A stretch of 64,000 bases of DNA from JAJYRX01 sp041655275 (GTDB lineage: Bacteria; Pseudomonadota; Gammaproteobacteria; Burkholderiales; Burkholderiaceae_B). Shown one piece after another: positions 8,012 through 16,487 of the stretch. The notes beneath the pieces were generated by a model, which was not told the DNA's origin, made no database searches, and worked only from the letters and a program-made list of their open reading frames with translations. The first letter of the stretch is position 1; every line of letters starts with the position of its first letter. The position numbers and the translations under genes are program-made. Where the stretch lies: positions 1 to 64,000 of the forward strand of contig JBBAFU010000008.1 in the NCBI GenBank assembly GCA_041655275.1. Direction: 5' to 3'.

Positions 8012-8497
8012 ATGAATACCAAATCCGCAATCAGGGACAGCGAGATTGCGGCCGATCCTGCGATCCAGACCATTGTGGACCGTCATGCCGGCGAGCCGGG
8101 GCCGCTGCTGCCCATCCTGCACGACATCCAGGCCCGCTTTGGCCATATACCCGATGCAGTTGTGCCGGTTGTGGCCCGGGCCATCCAGCGCTCGCGCGCT
8201 GAAATCCACGGTGTGCTGCGGTTCTACCCCGACTTTCGCAGCACACCGCCCAGGGCGGTCGAGCTGCGCGTCTGCGCGGCGGAATCCTGCCAGGCCTGTG
8301 ACGGCAGGTCGCTGGAAGCGCATGCACAGGCCCTGGCGGAGCGCCATGGCCCGGAGCAGCTCGAGTTGCGGCCGGTCTATTGCCTGGGCCTGTGCAGCCA
8401 GTCACCGGCCGCCATGATCAATGGCCGGCTGCATGCCCGGCTCACCCCCGAGCGTCTGGAAGCATTGCTCGACGAAGCACTGGAGGCTGCACAATGA
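8012..8497 (+). CDS. fdsG: NAD-dependent formate dehydrogenase gamma subunit
   Basis: 161 residues, of the thioredoxin-like [2Fe-2S] NuoE family. The N-terminal helical part contains LLPILHDIQARFGHIPDAV. The cluster ligands are C88 and C93 (VCAAESC) and C124 and C128 (YCLGLC). It passes electrons in the soluble cytosolic Fds complex between the FeS chain and the flavin subunit. Its TGA overlaps the ATG of fdsB. GGAG precedes the start. First gene of fdsGBAD, probably read from the fmdA promoter. Confidence 0.92.
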   Translation: MNTKSAIRDSEIAADPAIQTIVDRHAGEPGPLLPILHDIQARFGHIPDAVVPVVARAIQRSRAEIHGVLRFYPDFRSTPPRAVELRVCAAESCQACDGRSLEAHAQALAERHGPEQLELRPVYCLGLCSQSPAAMINGRLHARLTPERLEALLDEALEAAQ

Positions 8498-10056
8498 CCA
8501 TCCGTCTCTATATTCCGCTGGACTCTGCGGCACTGGCCACGGGTGCGCAGGCGGTGGTCACGGCTTTCGAGCAGGCGGCGGCACAACGCAGCCTGTCCCT
8601 GCACATCGTGCGCAATGGCTCCTGGGGCCTGCATTGGCTGGAACCCATGGTTGAAGCCGTGCTGCCGGAAGGTCGCATCGCCTTCGGGCCGGTAACACCG
8701 GCTGACGCCGCCGCCATCCTCGAGGCCATCGTCCAGGAGAACACCGCCGGACACCCCCTGTGCCACGGCCCCACGCAGGCCCTTCCCTGGATCAGGCAGC
8801 AGGAAAGGCTGTGCTTTGCGCGTGTCGGTCGCATTGACCCGCTGGACATCGCCGACTATGAGGCGCACGAGGGCTTTGCCGGGCTGCGCCGGGCTCTGGA
8901 AATGGCGCCGGCCGACATCGTGCGCTGCGTAACGGCATCCGGATTGCGCGGACGCGGCGGTGCCGCCTTCCCGACCGGCATCAAATGGCAGACGGCGCTG
9001 GAGACCGACGCACCGCAGAAATACATCGTCTGCAATGCCGACGAAGGCGATTCAGGCACGTTTTCCGATCGCATGCTGATGGAAGGCGACCCCTTCGCCC
9101 TGATCGAAGGCATGATCATCGCCGGCCTGGCCATAGGTGCAACCAGGGGCTATATCTATATCCGCTCGGAATATCCGCAGGCGGAAAACATACTCGAGCA
9201 GGCCATGCAGCGCCTGCGTGACGCCGGCTGGCTGGGTGAGGACATCCAGGGCTCGGGCGCGCGCTTCGACATCGCGCTGCGTCGCGGTGCCGGCGCCTAC
9301 ATCTGCGGCGAGGAAACCTCGCTTATGGAAAGCATTGAAGGGCGCACCGGCCTGGTGCGCGCCAAGCCGCCGCTGCCGGCCATCCAGGGTCTGTTCGGTC
9401 AGCCGACCGTCATCAACAACGTGATCACACTGGCCAGCCTGCCCTTCATCCTGACCCATGGTGACGAAGCCTATCGTGACTACGGCATGGGCCGCTCGCG
9501 CGGCACCCTGCCCTTTCAGCTCGCGGGCAACATCCGCCACGGCGGGCTGGTCGAAAAGGCCTTCGGCCTCACACTGCGCGAGCTGCTGTATGACTTCGGC
9601 GGCGGCAGCGCGTCAGGACGCCCCCTGCGCGCAGTTCAGGTCGGTGGTCCGCTGGGCGCCTGGCTGCCCGAATCCCAGTGGGATATCCCGCTGGATTACG
9701 AAGCTTTTCTGAACCACTCCGCCATGCTGGGTCATGGCGGCGTAGTGGCCTTCGACGACACCGTCGACATGGCGGCCATGGCCGAGTACGCCATGGCGTT
9801 CTGCGCCATCGAATCCTGTGGCAAGTGCACACCCTGTCGCATCGGTTCGGTGCGCGGCGCCGAGATCATCCGGAAGATCCGCGAAGAGGCTGGACGTAGC
9901 CGCGAAGCCGCACTGCTCGAAGACCTGTGCGAAACCATGATGGCCGGTTCCCTGTGTGCCCTGGGCGGCATGACGCCCTACCCCGTGTTGTCAGCCCTGC
10001 GCCATTTTCCCCAGGATTTTGGTCTGCCGGCCCATAGCGGCCAGGCCGGGGCATGA
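8494..10056 (+). CDS. fdsB: NAD-dependent formate dehydrogenase beta subunit
   Basis: 520 residues from ATG 8494, which overlaps the fdsG stop (ATGA). An N-terminal thioredoxin-like region (about 1-110) precedes a NuoF-type domain. The FMN/NADH-binding glycine-rich segment GLRGRGGAAFPTGIKW is at about 150-165 and EGDSGTFSDR follows. The [4Fe-4S] ligands are CGKCTPC at about 446-452 plus a cysteine near 487. It binds FMN and reduces NAD+. The next gene follows with overlap, so all Fds subunits appear to be made in a fixed ratio. Confidence 0.93.
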   Translation: MTIRLYIPLDSAALATGAQAVVTAFEQAAAQRSLSLHIVRNGSWGLHWLEPMVEAVLPEGRIAFGPVTPADAAAILEAIVQENTAGHPLCHGPTQALPWIRQQERLCFARVGRIDPLDIADYEAHEGFAGLRRALEMAPADIVRCVTASGLRGRGGAAFPTGIKWQTALETDAPQKYIVCNADEGDSGTFSDRMLMEGDPFALIEGMIIAGLAIGATRGYIYIRSEYPQAENILEQAMQRLRDAGWLGEDIQGSGARFDIALRRGAGAYICGEETSLMESIEGRTGLVRAKPPLPAIQGLFGQPTVINNVITLASLPFILTHGDEAYRDYGMGRSRGTLPFQLAGNIRHGGLVEKAFGLTLRELLYDFGGGSASGRPLRAVQVGGPLGAWLPESQWDIPLDYEAFLNHSAMLGHGGVVAFDDTVDMAAMAEYAMAFCAIESCGKCTPCRIGSVRGAEIIRKIREEAGRSREAALLEDLCETMMAGSLCALGGMTPYPVLSALRHFPQDFGLPAHSGQAGA

Positions 10057-10067
10057 AGGAGACTCCT

Positions 10068-12950
10068 ATGCTGGAAACCATCGCAAAGCGTGAAATCGAT
10101 TTCGGAACCCCGGCCTCGCAAGCTGCTACACACGTCGAAGTGCACATCGATGGCCAGACGCTGCGCGTACCGGCCGGCACGTCGGTCATGCGCGCCGCAG
10201 CAGAAACGGGCATCATGATTCCCAAGCTCTGCGCCACAGACAGCCTGGATGCCTTCGGCTCCTGTCGCCTGTGCCTGGTCGAGATTGACGGGCGCAAGGG
10301 CTATCCGGCCTCCTGTACCACGCCGGTGGAAGACGGCATGGTCGTGCACACGGAAACGCCAAAGCTGCACCACCTGCGGCGCGGCGTGATGGAGCTCTAC
10401 ATCTCCGATCATCCGCTGGATTGTGTCACCTGCCCCGCCAATGGCGAATGCGAGCTTCAGGACATGGCCGGCGTCGTGGGTCTGCGCGAAGTGCGCTACG
10501 CCGATGATGGTGCCAATCACCTGGACGCCGAAGTCGACACCTCCAACCCCTATTTCACCTACGATCCGTCCACCTGTATCGTCTGCAACCGCTGCATTCG
10601 CGCCTGCGACGATATTCAGGGCACTTTCGCGCTGGCCCTGCAGGGGCGCGGTTTCGAAGCGCGTATCGTCGCCGGCCAGGATGACGGCTTTCTGGAAAGT
10701 GATTGCGTGTCCTGTGGCGCCTGCGTCCAGGCCTGCCCCACATCCGCCCTGATCGAGAACAGCATCATCGAACAGGGCCAGCCCACGCATACCGCCATCA
10801 CCACCTGCGCCTACTGCGGCGTGGGCTGTGCCTTCAAGGCCGAGATGCAGGGCGACAAGCTGGTACGCATGACGCCCTGGAAGGACGGCAAGGCCAATCG
10901 CGGGCACTCCTGCGTCAAGGGCCGTTTTGCCTGGGGCTATGCCACCCACGCCGAGCGTATCCTCTCACCAATGATCCGCGACAGCATCAGCGAGCCCTGG
11001 CGTGAAGTGAGCTGGGACGAGGCCCTGGGCTTTGCCGCCGCCCGGCTGCGCGCCATCCAGGAGCAGCATGGCGTGGATTCCATCGGCGGCATCACCTCGT
11101 CGCGATGCACGAATGAAGAAACCTATCTTGTGCAGAAGCTGGTGCGAGCCGCGATGGGCAATAACAATGTAGATACATGCGGCCGGGTCTGCCACTCGCC
11201 CACCGGCTATGGGCTCAAGGTCACCATCGGTGAATCGGCCGGCACGCAGACTTTCGATTCCGTCATGCACGTCGATGTCGCCATCGTCCTAGGCGCCAAC
11301 CCCAGCGATGCCCACCCGGTGTTCGCCTCACGCCTGAAGCAGCGCCTGCGCCAGGGGGCACGCCTGATCGTCATTGATCCACGCCGCATCGAACTGGTCG
11401 ACGCGCCCAATGTGAAGGCAGACTACCATCTGCCGGTGCGCCCGGGAACCAACGTTGCCGTGCTCAACGCCATGGCCCATGTCATCGTCACCGAAGGTCT
11501 GATCGATCACGAGTTCGTGCGTGCGCGCTGCGAAGAGAAAGCCTTCTCCGACTGGCTTGACTTCATCCGCCTTGACGAGAACTCGCCCGAAACGACGGAA
11601 GCGGTCACCGGCGTATCGGCTGCCACGCTGCGCGGTGCCGCCCGCCTGTACGCCACCGGCGGCAACGGCGCTATCTACTACGGTCTGGGCGTCACCGAGC
11701 ACAGCCAGGGCTCCACTGCGGTGATGTGCATCGCCAACCTCGCCATGCTCACCGGCAACATCGGGCGCGAGGGCGTGGGCATCAACCCGTTGCGCGGCCA
11801 GAACAACGTGCAGGGCTCCTGCGACATGGGGTCCTTCCCGCACGAATTCCCCGGCTATCGCCATGTTTCGGACAATGCGGTGCGTCATTCCTTCGAGCAG
11901 GACTGGGGCGTCAGCCTGCAATCCGAACCGGGCCTGCGCCTGCCCAATATGTTCGATGCCGCGCTCAGCGGCTCGTTCAAGGGCCTGTACTGCCAGGGAG
12001 AGGACATTGCGCAGTCCGACCCCAACACCCGGCACGTGGCTGCCGCGCTGCAGGCCATGGATTGCGTCATCGTCCAGGACCTGTTCCTGAACGAGACCGC
12101 CAAGTATGCCCACGTCTTCCTGCCCGGCTCCTCCTTTCTCGAGAAGGACGGTACTTTCACCAATGCCGAACGACGCATCTCGCGCGTGCGCAAGGTGATG
12201 GCGCCCAAGGCGGGCATGGCCGACTGGGAAGTCACCTGCGCGCTGTCGCAGGCCATGGGCTATCCCATGGAATACGACCATCCCGGCGAAATCCTGGACG
12301 AGATCGCACGCCTGACACCCACCTTCGCCGGCGTGTCCTTTGCACGCATCGACGCGCTCGGCGGCAGCGTGCAATGGCCGTGCAATGACGCGGCGCCCGA
12401 TGGCACGCCCATCATGCACGTGGACGAGTTCGTGCGCGGCAAGGGCCGCTTCATGATCACGCGCTATGTGCCCACCGATGAGCGCAGCACACGGCGCTTC
12501 CCGCTGCTCATGACCACGGGACGCATACTGTCGCAATACAATGTGGGTGCGCAGACGCGGCGCACGGCCAACCTGGTCTGGCACGACGGCGATGTGCTCG
12601 AGATCCATCCCCAGGATGCACTCGATCGCGGCATTGCCCACGGCGATGCGGTGGCGGTACAGAGCCGTGCCGGCGAGACCGTGCTGCATGCGGATGTCAC
12701 TGACCGCGTGCAACCGGGCGTGGTCTATACAACCTTCCACTTTCCGGGCTGCGGTTCGAACGTCCTGACGACGGACAACACCGACTGGGCAACCGACTGC
12801 CCGGAATACAAGGTAACGGCCGTGCAGGTGCGCAAGGCCTACGAGCCGGCCCAATGGCAGGTGGAGTGGCGTCAGAGACATGAGGAACAGACGGATCTTC
12901 TGGCCACCGCGCGGGTGGAAGCGGAAGCACCAGCGAGCACATCACCATGA
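10068..12950 (+). CDS. fdsA: NAD-dependent formate dehydrogenase alpha (molybdopterin) subunit
   Basis: 960 residues from ATG 10068, which has AAGGAG seven bases upstream; ATG 10053 overlaps the fdsB stop and is the alternative. The domain order is: plant-type [2Fe-2S] cysteines C55, C66, C69, C83; a His-Cys cluster (DHPLDCVTCPANGEC); two [4Fe-4S] ferredoxin motifs (CIVCNRCIRAC, CVSCGACVQAC); then the catalytic FDH part with CAYCGVGC and GHSCVKG. The active-site pair is Cys375-His376 (GRVCHSPTG), so this is a cysteine and not a selenocysteine enzyme. The C-terminus is the molybdopterin-dinucleotide-binding domain. It oxidises formate to CO2 at bis-MGD molybdenum. Confidence 0.95.
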   Translation: MLETIAKREIDFGTPASQAATHVEVHIDGQTLRVPAGTSVMRAAAETGIMIPKLCATDSLDAFGSCRLCLVEIDGRKGYPASCTTPVEDGMVVHTETPKLHHLRRGVMELYISDHPLDCVTCPANGECELQDMAGVVGLREVRYADDGANHLDAEVDTSNPYFTYDPSTCIVCNRCIRACDDIQGTFALALQGRGFEARIVAGQDDGFLESDCVSCGACVQACPTSALIENSIIEQGQPTHTAITTCAYCGVGCAFKAEMQGDKLVRMTPWKDGKANRGHSCVKGRFAWGYATHAERILSPMIRDSISEPWREVSWDEALGFAAARLRAIQEQHGVDSIGGITSSRCTNEETYLVQKLVRAAMGNNNVDTCGRVCHSPTGYGLKVTIGESAGTQTFDSVMHVDVAIVLGANPSDAHPVFASRLKQRLRQGARLIVIDPRRIELVDAPNVKADYHLPVRPGTNVAVLNAMAHVIVTEGLIDHEFVRARCEEKAFSDWLDFIRLDENSPETTEAVTGVSAATLRGAARLYATGGNGAIYYGLGVTEHSQGSTAVMCIANLAMLTGNIGREGVGINPLRGQNNVQGSCDMGSFPHEFPGYRHVSDNAVRHSFEQDWGVSLQSEPGLRLPNMFDAALSGSFKGLYCQGEDIAQSDPNTRHVAAALQAMDCVIVQDLFLNETAKYAHVFLPGSSFLEKDGTFTNAERRISRVRKVMAPKAGMADWEVTCALSQAMGYPMEYDHPGEILDEIARLTPTFAGVSFARIDALGGSVQWPCNDAAPDGTPIMHVDEFVRGKGRFMITRYVPTDERSTRRFPLLMTTGRILSQYNVGAQTRRTANLVWHDGDVLEIHPQDALDRGIAHGDAVAVQSRAGETVLHADVTDRVQPGVVYTTFHFPGCGSNVLTTDNTDWATDCPEYKVTAVQVRKAYEPAQWQVEWRQRHEEQTDLLATARVEAEAPASTSP

Positions 12951-13192
12951 CCAACATCGAACATCTGATCCGGCTTGCGAACCGGATTGGCAGCTTCTTC
13001 GAAGCCATGCCGGATCGCGATGAAGCTCTGCACGACATCGTGAACCACATCCGCCATTTCTGGGAGCCCCGCATGCGCCGGGCCCTGCTCGGATTCCTGG
13101 CGGAACAGCCCGATGGCCGGCGCGGAGATACGCAGCTCAGTGACATCGTCCTGCTGGCGATTCGCAGCCACGGCAAAGCACTATTAGAATGA
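12947..13192 (+). CDS. fdsD: Formate dehydrogenase delta subunit
   Basis: 81 residues beginning MTNIEHLIRLANRIGSFFEAM, with HIRHFWEPRMRRALL, the signature of the small FdsD family. Its ATG overlaps the fdsA stop (ATGA). FdsD is required for a stable or active complex but has no known cofactor. In Cupriavidus-type operons a FdhD-like gene, fdsC, sits between fdsA and fdsD; here it is absent. Confidence 0.9.
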   Translation: MTNIEHLIRLANRIGSFFEAMPDRDEALHDIVNHIRHFWEPRMRRALLGFLAEQPDGRRGDTQLSDIVLLAIRSHGKALLE

Positions 13193-13217
13193 AAGGGAAC
13201 CATCATGCTGACCTGCC

Positions 13218-13763
13218 ATGTCCCTGCCCTTCTATACCATCGGCCATTCCACACGCAGCCTGGATACCTTCGGCGCGCTGCTGCGTCAGGCCGAAGTGCG
13301 TCTGCTGGTCGATATCCGTACCGTACGCCGCTCGCGGCACAACCCGCAATACAATGAAGACAGCCTGCCCGGGGCTCTGGGTGCCCTGGGTATCGCCTAT
13401 CAGGCCCTGCCGGCCCTGGGCGGCCTGCGGGCGGCCTCGAAGACCGTTCCCGCCGATGTGAACGGCTACTGGCAGAACGCCAGCTTCCATCACTATGCCG
13501 ACTACGCGCTGGGCACGGAGTTTGCAGAAGGCCTGCGTACACTCATCGCCATGGGTCACGAACAGCGCTGTGCCGTCATGTGCGCCGAGGCCGTATGGTG
13601 GCGCTGCCACCGGCGCATTGTGGCGGACTATCTGATCGCGTACGGGGAAACCGTCAACCATCTGATGGGCACAGACCGCATTGAAAAAGCCGGCCTCACA
13701 CCCGGCGCCCTGATTCTGGACGGGCCGGTTGTACATTACCCGCAGGCGGCAAGCGCATCATGA
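13218..13763 (+). CDS. DUF488 family protein
   Basis: 181 residues starting MSLPFYTIGHSTRSLDTFGALL, then LLVDIRTVRRSRHNPQYN and CAVMCAEAVWWRCHRRIVADY, the DUF488 pattern with its conserved Cys-Ala-Glu and Cys-His-Arg segments. Biochemical function is not established for the family. It begins 25 bases after fdsD, and its stop overlaps the next start, so it belongs to the same transcription run. A role linked to formate or nitrogen metabolism is only a guess from position. Confidence 0.8.
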   Translation: MSLPFYTIGHSTRSLDTFGALLRQAEVRLLVDIRTVRRSRHNPQYNEDSLPGALGALGIAYQALPALGGLRAASKTVPADVNGYWQNASFHHYADYALGTEFAEGLRTLIAMGHEQRCAVMCAEAVWWRCHRRIVADYLIAYGETVNHLMGTDRIEKAGLTPGALILDGPVVHYPQAASAS

Positions 13764-14293
13764 ATCAGGACAAGCGCATCCGGCGCGCGCAACTCAATGT
13801 CATACGCCAGGAATGCCGGCGGCTGGTGAGCCAGCGCTCGCTCATGTCGGCCGGTGCGGCCATCATTCCCGTGCCGGGACTGGATATGGGTGCCGACGTG
13901 GCCATCCTCATGCGTTTGCTGCCCATCATCAACGAGAAGTTCGGTCTGGACCCGCAGGCCTTGCAGGCCCTGAGTCCGCGGGAAGAGAAACTGCTGTTTT
14001 CGGCCCACGCCTATCGCCATATGGGCCTGATCGGCGGCGTGCTCACACCCGAGCGCATCCTGCGCGTGCTCGTCAGTCTGGGCGCCCAGCGCCTGGGTAC
14101 ACGGTCCGTGGCCAAATATATTCCACTGGTGGGCAGTGGCCTGTCGGCCGGTGTGAGCTATTATCTGCTGCGCCGCCTGGGCCATGCCCATATCGAAGAG
14201 TGTTATACACTGGCACTCCGGGCGCACGAGCAGGGGCTGGCGCTGGGTTATTCCAAACCTGTCATCACGGACACGCCGACCAGGACTAGTTGA
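13760..14293 (+). CDS. Small membrane-associated protein resembling DUF697/YcjF C-terminal regions
   Basis: 177 residues; ATG overlaps the DUF488 stop. A basic N-terminus is followed by a hydrophobic stretch (AGAAIIPVPGLDMGADVAILM) and a second at residues about 115-135 (AKYIPLVGSGLSAGVSYYLL). The IPVPGLD...P.VG.GLSAG layout resembles the DUF697 domain, but I do not recognise a named protein. It may sit in or on the inner membrane. It is followed six bases later by the BenE-type transporter gene. Function unknown. Confidence 0.6.
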   Translation: MNQDKRIRRAQLNVIRQECRRLVSQRSLMSAGAAIIPVPGLDMGADVAILMRLLPIINEKFGLDPQALQALSPREEKLLFSAHAYRHMGLIGGVLTPERILRVLVSLGAQRLGTRSVAKYIPLVGSGLSAGVSYYLLRRLGHAHIEECYTLALRAHEQGLALGYSKPVITDTPTRTS

Positions 14294-14298
14294 TCAGC

Positions 14299-15480
14299 AT
14301 GCTGGGCATCCTGCGCCATCTGCGCATTTCGCACATCACGGCCGGCTTCATCGCCGTGCTGGTCGGCTACAGCAGTTCCGTAGCCATCATCTTCCAGGCA
14401 GCCAGCGCCGTGGGTGCCAGCGCAGCCGAACTCAATTCGTGGATGTGGGCCCTGGGCATCGGTATGGGCGTGACCTGCATCGCCCTGTCCTTCGCCTGGC
14501 GCCAGCCGGTACTGACGGCCTGGTCCACGCCGGGCGGCGCCCTGCTGGTAACCAGCCTGGCAGGCCTGAGCATGGGCGAGGCCGTAGGGGCATTTCTCTT
14601 CAGTGCCGTCCTCATCACGCTGTCCGGGCTCACCGGCTGGTTCCGGCGCATCATGGACTGGGTGCCGCCGTCGCTGGCGGCCGCCATGCTGGCCGGCATT
14701 CTCGCCGTCTTCGGCATGCGCATCTTCACATCGCTGGAGACCGACTGGGCCTTGACCGGGCTGATGTTTCTGGGTTTTTTCGTGCTGCGCCAGCTGGCAC
14801 CCCGCTATGCCGTGCCGGCGACACTGGCACTGGGCATGCTGTGGTGTGCCCTGCATGGCATGCTGGCGTTTGAAATGCTGGACTGGACGCCGGCGCGGCC
14901 GGTGTTCATGGCACCCGAGTTCTCGCTGACGGCCATGATAGGCGTGGGCCTGCCCCTGTTCATCGTCACCATGACCTCGCAGAACATTCCCGGCCTGGCC
15001 GTGCTGCGCGCCAACGGCTATCCCGTGCCCGCCTCACCGCTGATCAGCTGGACCGGGGTCACCAGCCTGATACTGGCGCCGTTCGGGGGCTTTGCCTTCA
15101 ATCTGGCGGCCATCACGGCGGCCATCTGCATGAGTGACGATGCCGGTCATGATCGCCACTGGCGCTGGCTCGCCTCGGTGTGGGCGGGGATCTTCTATCT
15201 GCTTACCGGCATCTTCGGCGCCACGGTCGTCAGCCTGTTCCTGGCCTTTCCCGCCGAGCTCGTCGCCACCATCGCCGGTCTGGCACTGCTGGGCACTATC
15301 GCCCAGGGGCTCTCGGCAGCGCTGGAGCACCCTGCGGAAAGGGACGCGGCGCTGGTCACCTTTCTGACCACGGCGTCCGGCATGAGTCTGCTGGGCATCG
15401 GCAGCGCCTTCTGGGGTCTGCTTCTGGGCATGCTCGTCTGGCAGCTGGGCCACGCCCGTCGCCATCGGCAGCCCGCCTGA
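14299..15480 (+). CDS. benE: BenE-family transporter (benzoate/H+ symporter family)
   Basis: 393 residues from ATG 14299; a TTG at 14290 is the alternative. It is a polytopic inner-membrane protein with family segments HITAGFIAVLVGYSSSVAII, AWSTPGGALLV and TMTSQNIPGLAVLRANGYP near the substrate site. BenE members take up benzoate, though many have unknown substrates. No benzoate catabolic gene is in the window, so the substrate is open. It is the last gene of the plus-strand run and converges with azlD copy 2 at a three-base gap without a visible terminator. Confidence 0.85.
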   Translation: MLGILRHLRISHITAGFIAVLVGYSSSVAIIFQAASAVGASAAELNSWMWALGIGMGVTCIALSFAWRQPVLTAWSTPGGALLVTSLAGLSMGEAVGAFLFSAVLITLSGLTGWFRRIMDWVPPSLAAAMLAGILAVFGMRIFTSLETDWALTGLMFLGFFVLRQLAPRYAVPATLALGMLWCALHGMLAFEMLDWTPARPVFMAPEFSLTAMIGVGLPLFIVTMTSQNIPGLAVLRANGYPVPASPLISWTGVTSLILAPFGGFAFNLAAITAAICMSDDAGHDRHWRWLASVWAGIFYLLTGIFGATVVSLFLAFPAELVATIAGLALLGTIAQGLSAALEHPAERDAALVTFLTTASGMSLLGIGSAFWGLLLGMLVWQLGHARRHRQPA

Positions 15481-15483
15481 GCG

Positions 15484-15804
15484 TCAGCCGTTACGCAATG
15501 CCACGTACAGCGCCGTTCCGGCGGCAATGCTGAGCAGCGTCTGGCGCGTGCGCCACTGCAGCAGCACCACCAGAACGATGGCGAGCAGCTCCTGCCACAG
15601 CCCGGCGGCATTGCCACGGGCGTGGCCCATCGCAGAATCCACCGTCAGCAACACCATGATGGACAGGGGCAGGGTCTCACCCAGCTTGTGCACCAGCGCG
15701 TGGCGGCGCAGCCAGTGCGAAGCCATGAAAGGCAGGGCCCGCAGGCCCAGGGTCACCGCTGCCATCAGCACGATGGCGGCCCAGACATAGCCTGTCGTAC
15801 TCAT
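15484..15804 (-). CDS. azlD: AzlD-family amino acid export subunit (copy 2)
   Basis: 106 residues with the AzlD pattern of four hydrophobic helices: GYVWAAIVLMAAVTLGLRAL, FMASHWLRR and LPLSIMVLLTV. It is the small partner of the AzlC encoded upstream, with an ATGA overlap between the two. It differs clearly in sequence from copy 1 at 3.4 kb, so this is not a recent duplication. Confidence 0.8.
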   Translation of the reverse strand: MSTTGYVWAAIVLMAAVTLGLRALPFMASHWLRRHALVHKLGETLPLSIMVLLTVDSAMGHARGNAAGLWQELLAIVLVVLLQWRTRQTLLSIAAGTALYVALRNG

Positions 15805-16487
15805 GCCTGCTTCCTACCCGCCGCCGGACGCAGGGCTGCAGCCATGGAACACAGCGCGATGGCAACGGCCAGTGCCTGCGACGCCATCAGGGCCAGACTG
15901 GCCACATAGGCAAGCAGGGCAATGCCTATCGGCATCAGGTCACGGCGCCTGCGCCACTGCTCCACGGCCAGCACGGCAAACAGCGCGGTCAGCACGAAAT
16001 CAAGCCCGCCCAGGCTCAGCGATGCATGGGCGCCCAGCAGGACGCCCAGCGCGGTACCCAGAACCCACCAGCCCTGATTCAGTGCACTCAGCAGCACCAT
16101 ATGGCGCATGCGCTGCGCCACCGGCAGCGCCGTGAGCACCGAATAGGTCTCATCAGTCAGGGCGAAGATGCAATACCAGCGTTGCCAGCGGCGCGCGGGC
16201 ATATGCCCCAGCAACGAAAGGCCGTAGAACACATGGCGCAGGTTGATGACGAGCGTGGCCAGCGCGATGGTCCCCAGAGGCAGGCCTGCGACGAGCATGG
16301 GAATCATCATGTACTGCGCCGCGCCTGCATAGATCAGCAGGCTGGCGAGCAGCGCCAGCCACCCCGGCCCGTCCGCCTGAACGAACAGGAAGCCGAACAC
16401 GGCGCCCAGGGGCACATAGCCCATGGCCACCGGCAGCGTCAGGCTGGGGACACTGGTGCTAGACAGGGGCGACGGCGATGCCTTCAT
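15801..16487 (-). CDS. azlC: AzlC-family amino acid permease subunit (copy 2)
   Basis: 228 residues from ATG 16487, which lies inside the end of pxpA (29-base overlap). Typical AzlC features are GYVPLGAVFGFLFVQ, IYAGAAQYMMIPML, INLRHVFYGLSLLG and FALTDETYSVL. It forms an inner-membrane exporter with AzlD. Its coupling to pxpA suggests that this copy handles glutamate or another product of lactam hydrolysis; that link is inference. Confidence 0.82.
   Translation of the reverse strand: MKASPSPLSSTSVPSLTLPVAMGYVPLGAVFGFLFVQADGPGWLALLASLLIYAGAAQYMMIPMLVAGLPLGTIALATLVINLRHVFYGLSLLGHMPARRWQRWYCIFALTDETYSVLTALPVAQRMRHMVLLSALNQGWWVLGTALGVLLGAHASLSLGGLDFVLTALFAVLAVEQWRRRRDLMPIGIALLAYVASLALMASQALAVAIALCSMAAALRPAAGRKQA

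Noticed and set aside
11328..12881. 517-codon open frame on the minus strand
   Set aside because: Opposite the molybdopterin domain of fdsA; no domain signature.
12982..12991. CCGGATTGGC in fdsD, identical to the shufflon-like core in pilV
   Set aside because: It lies in a conserved coding region with no pilus context, so it is a chance match; it also lowers the weight of the pilV match.
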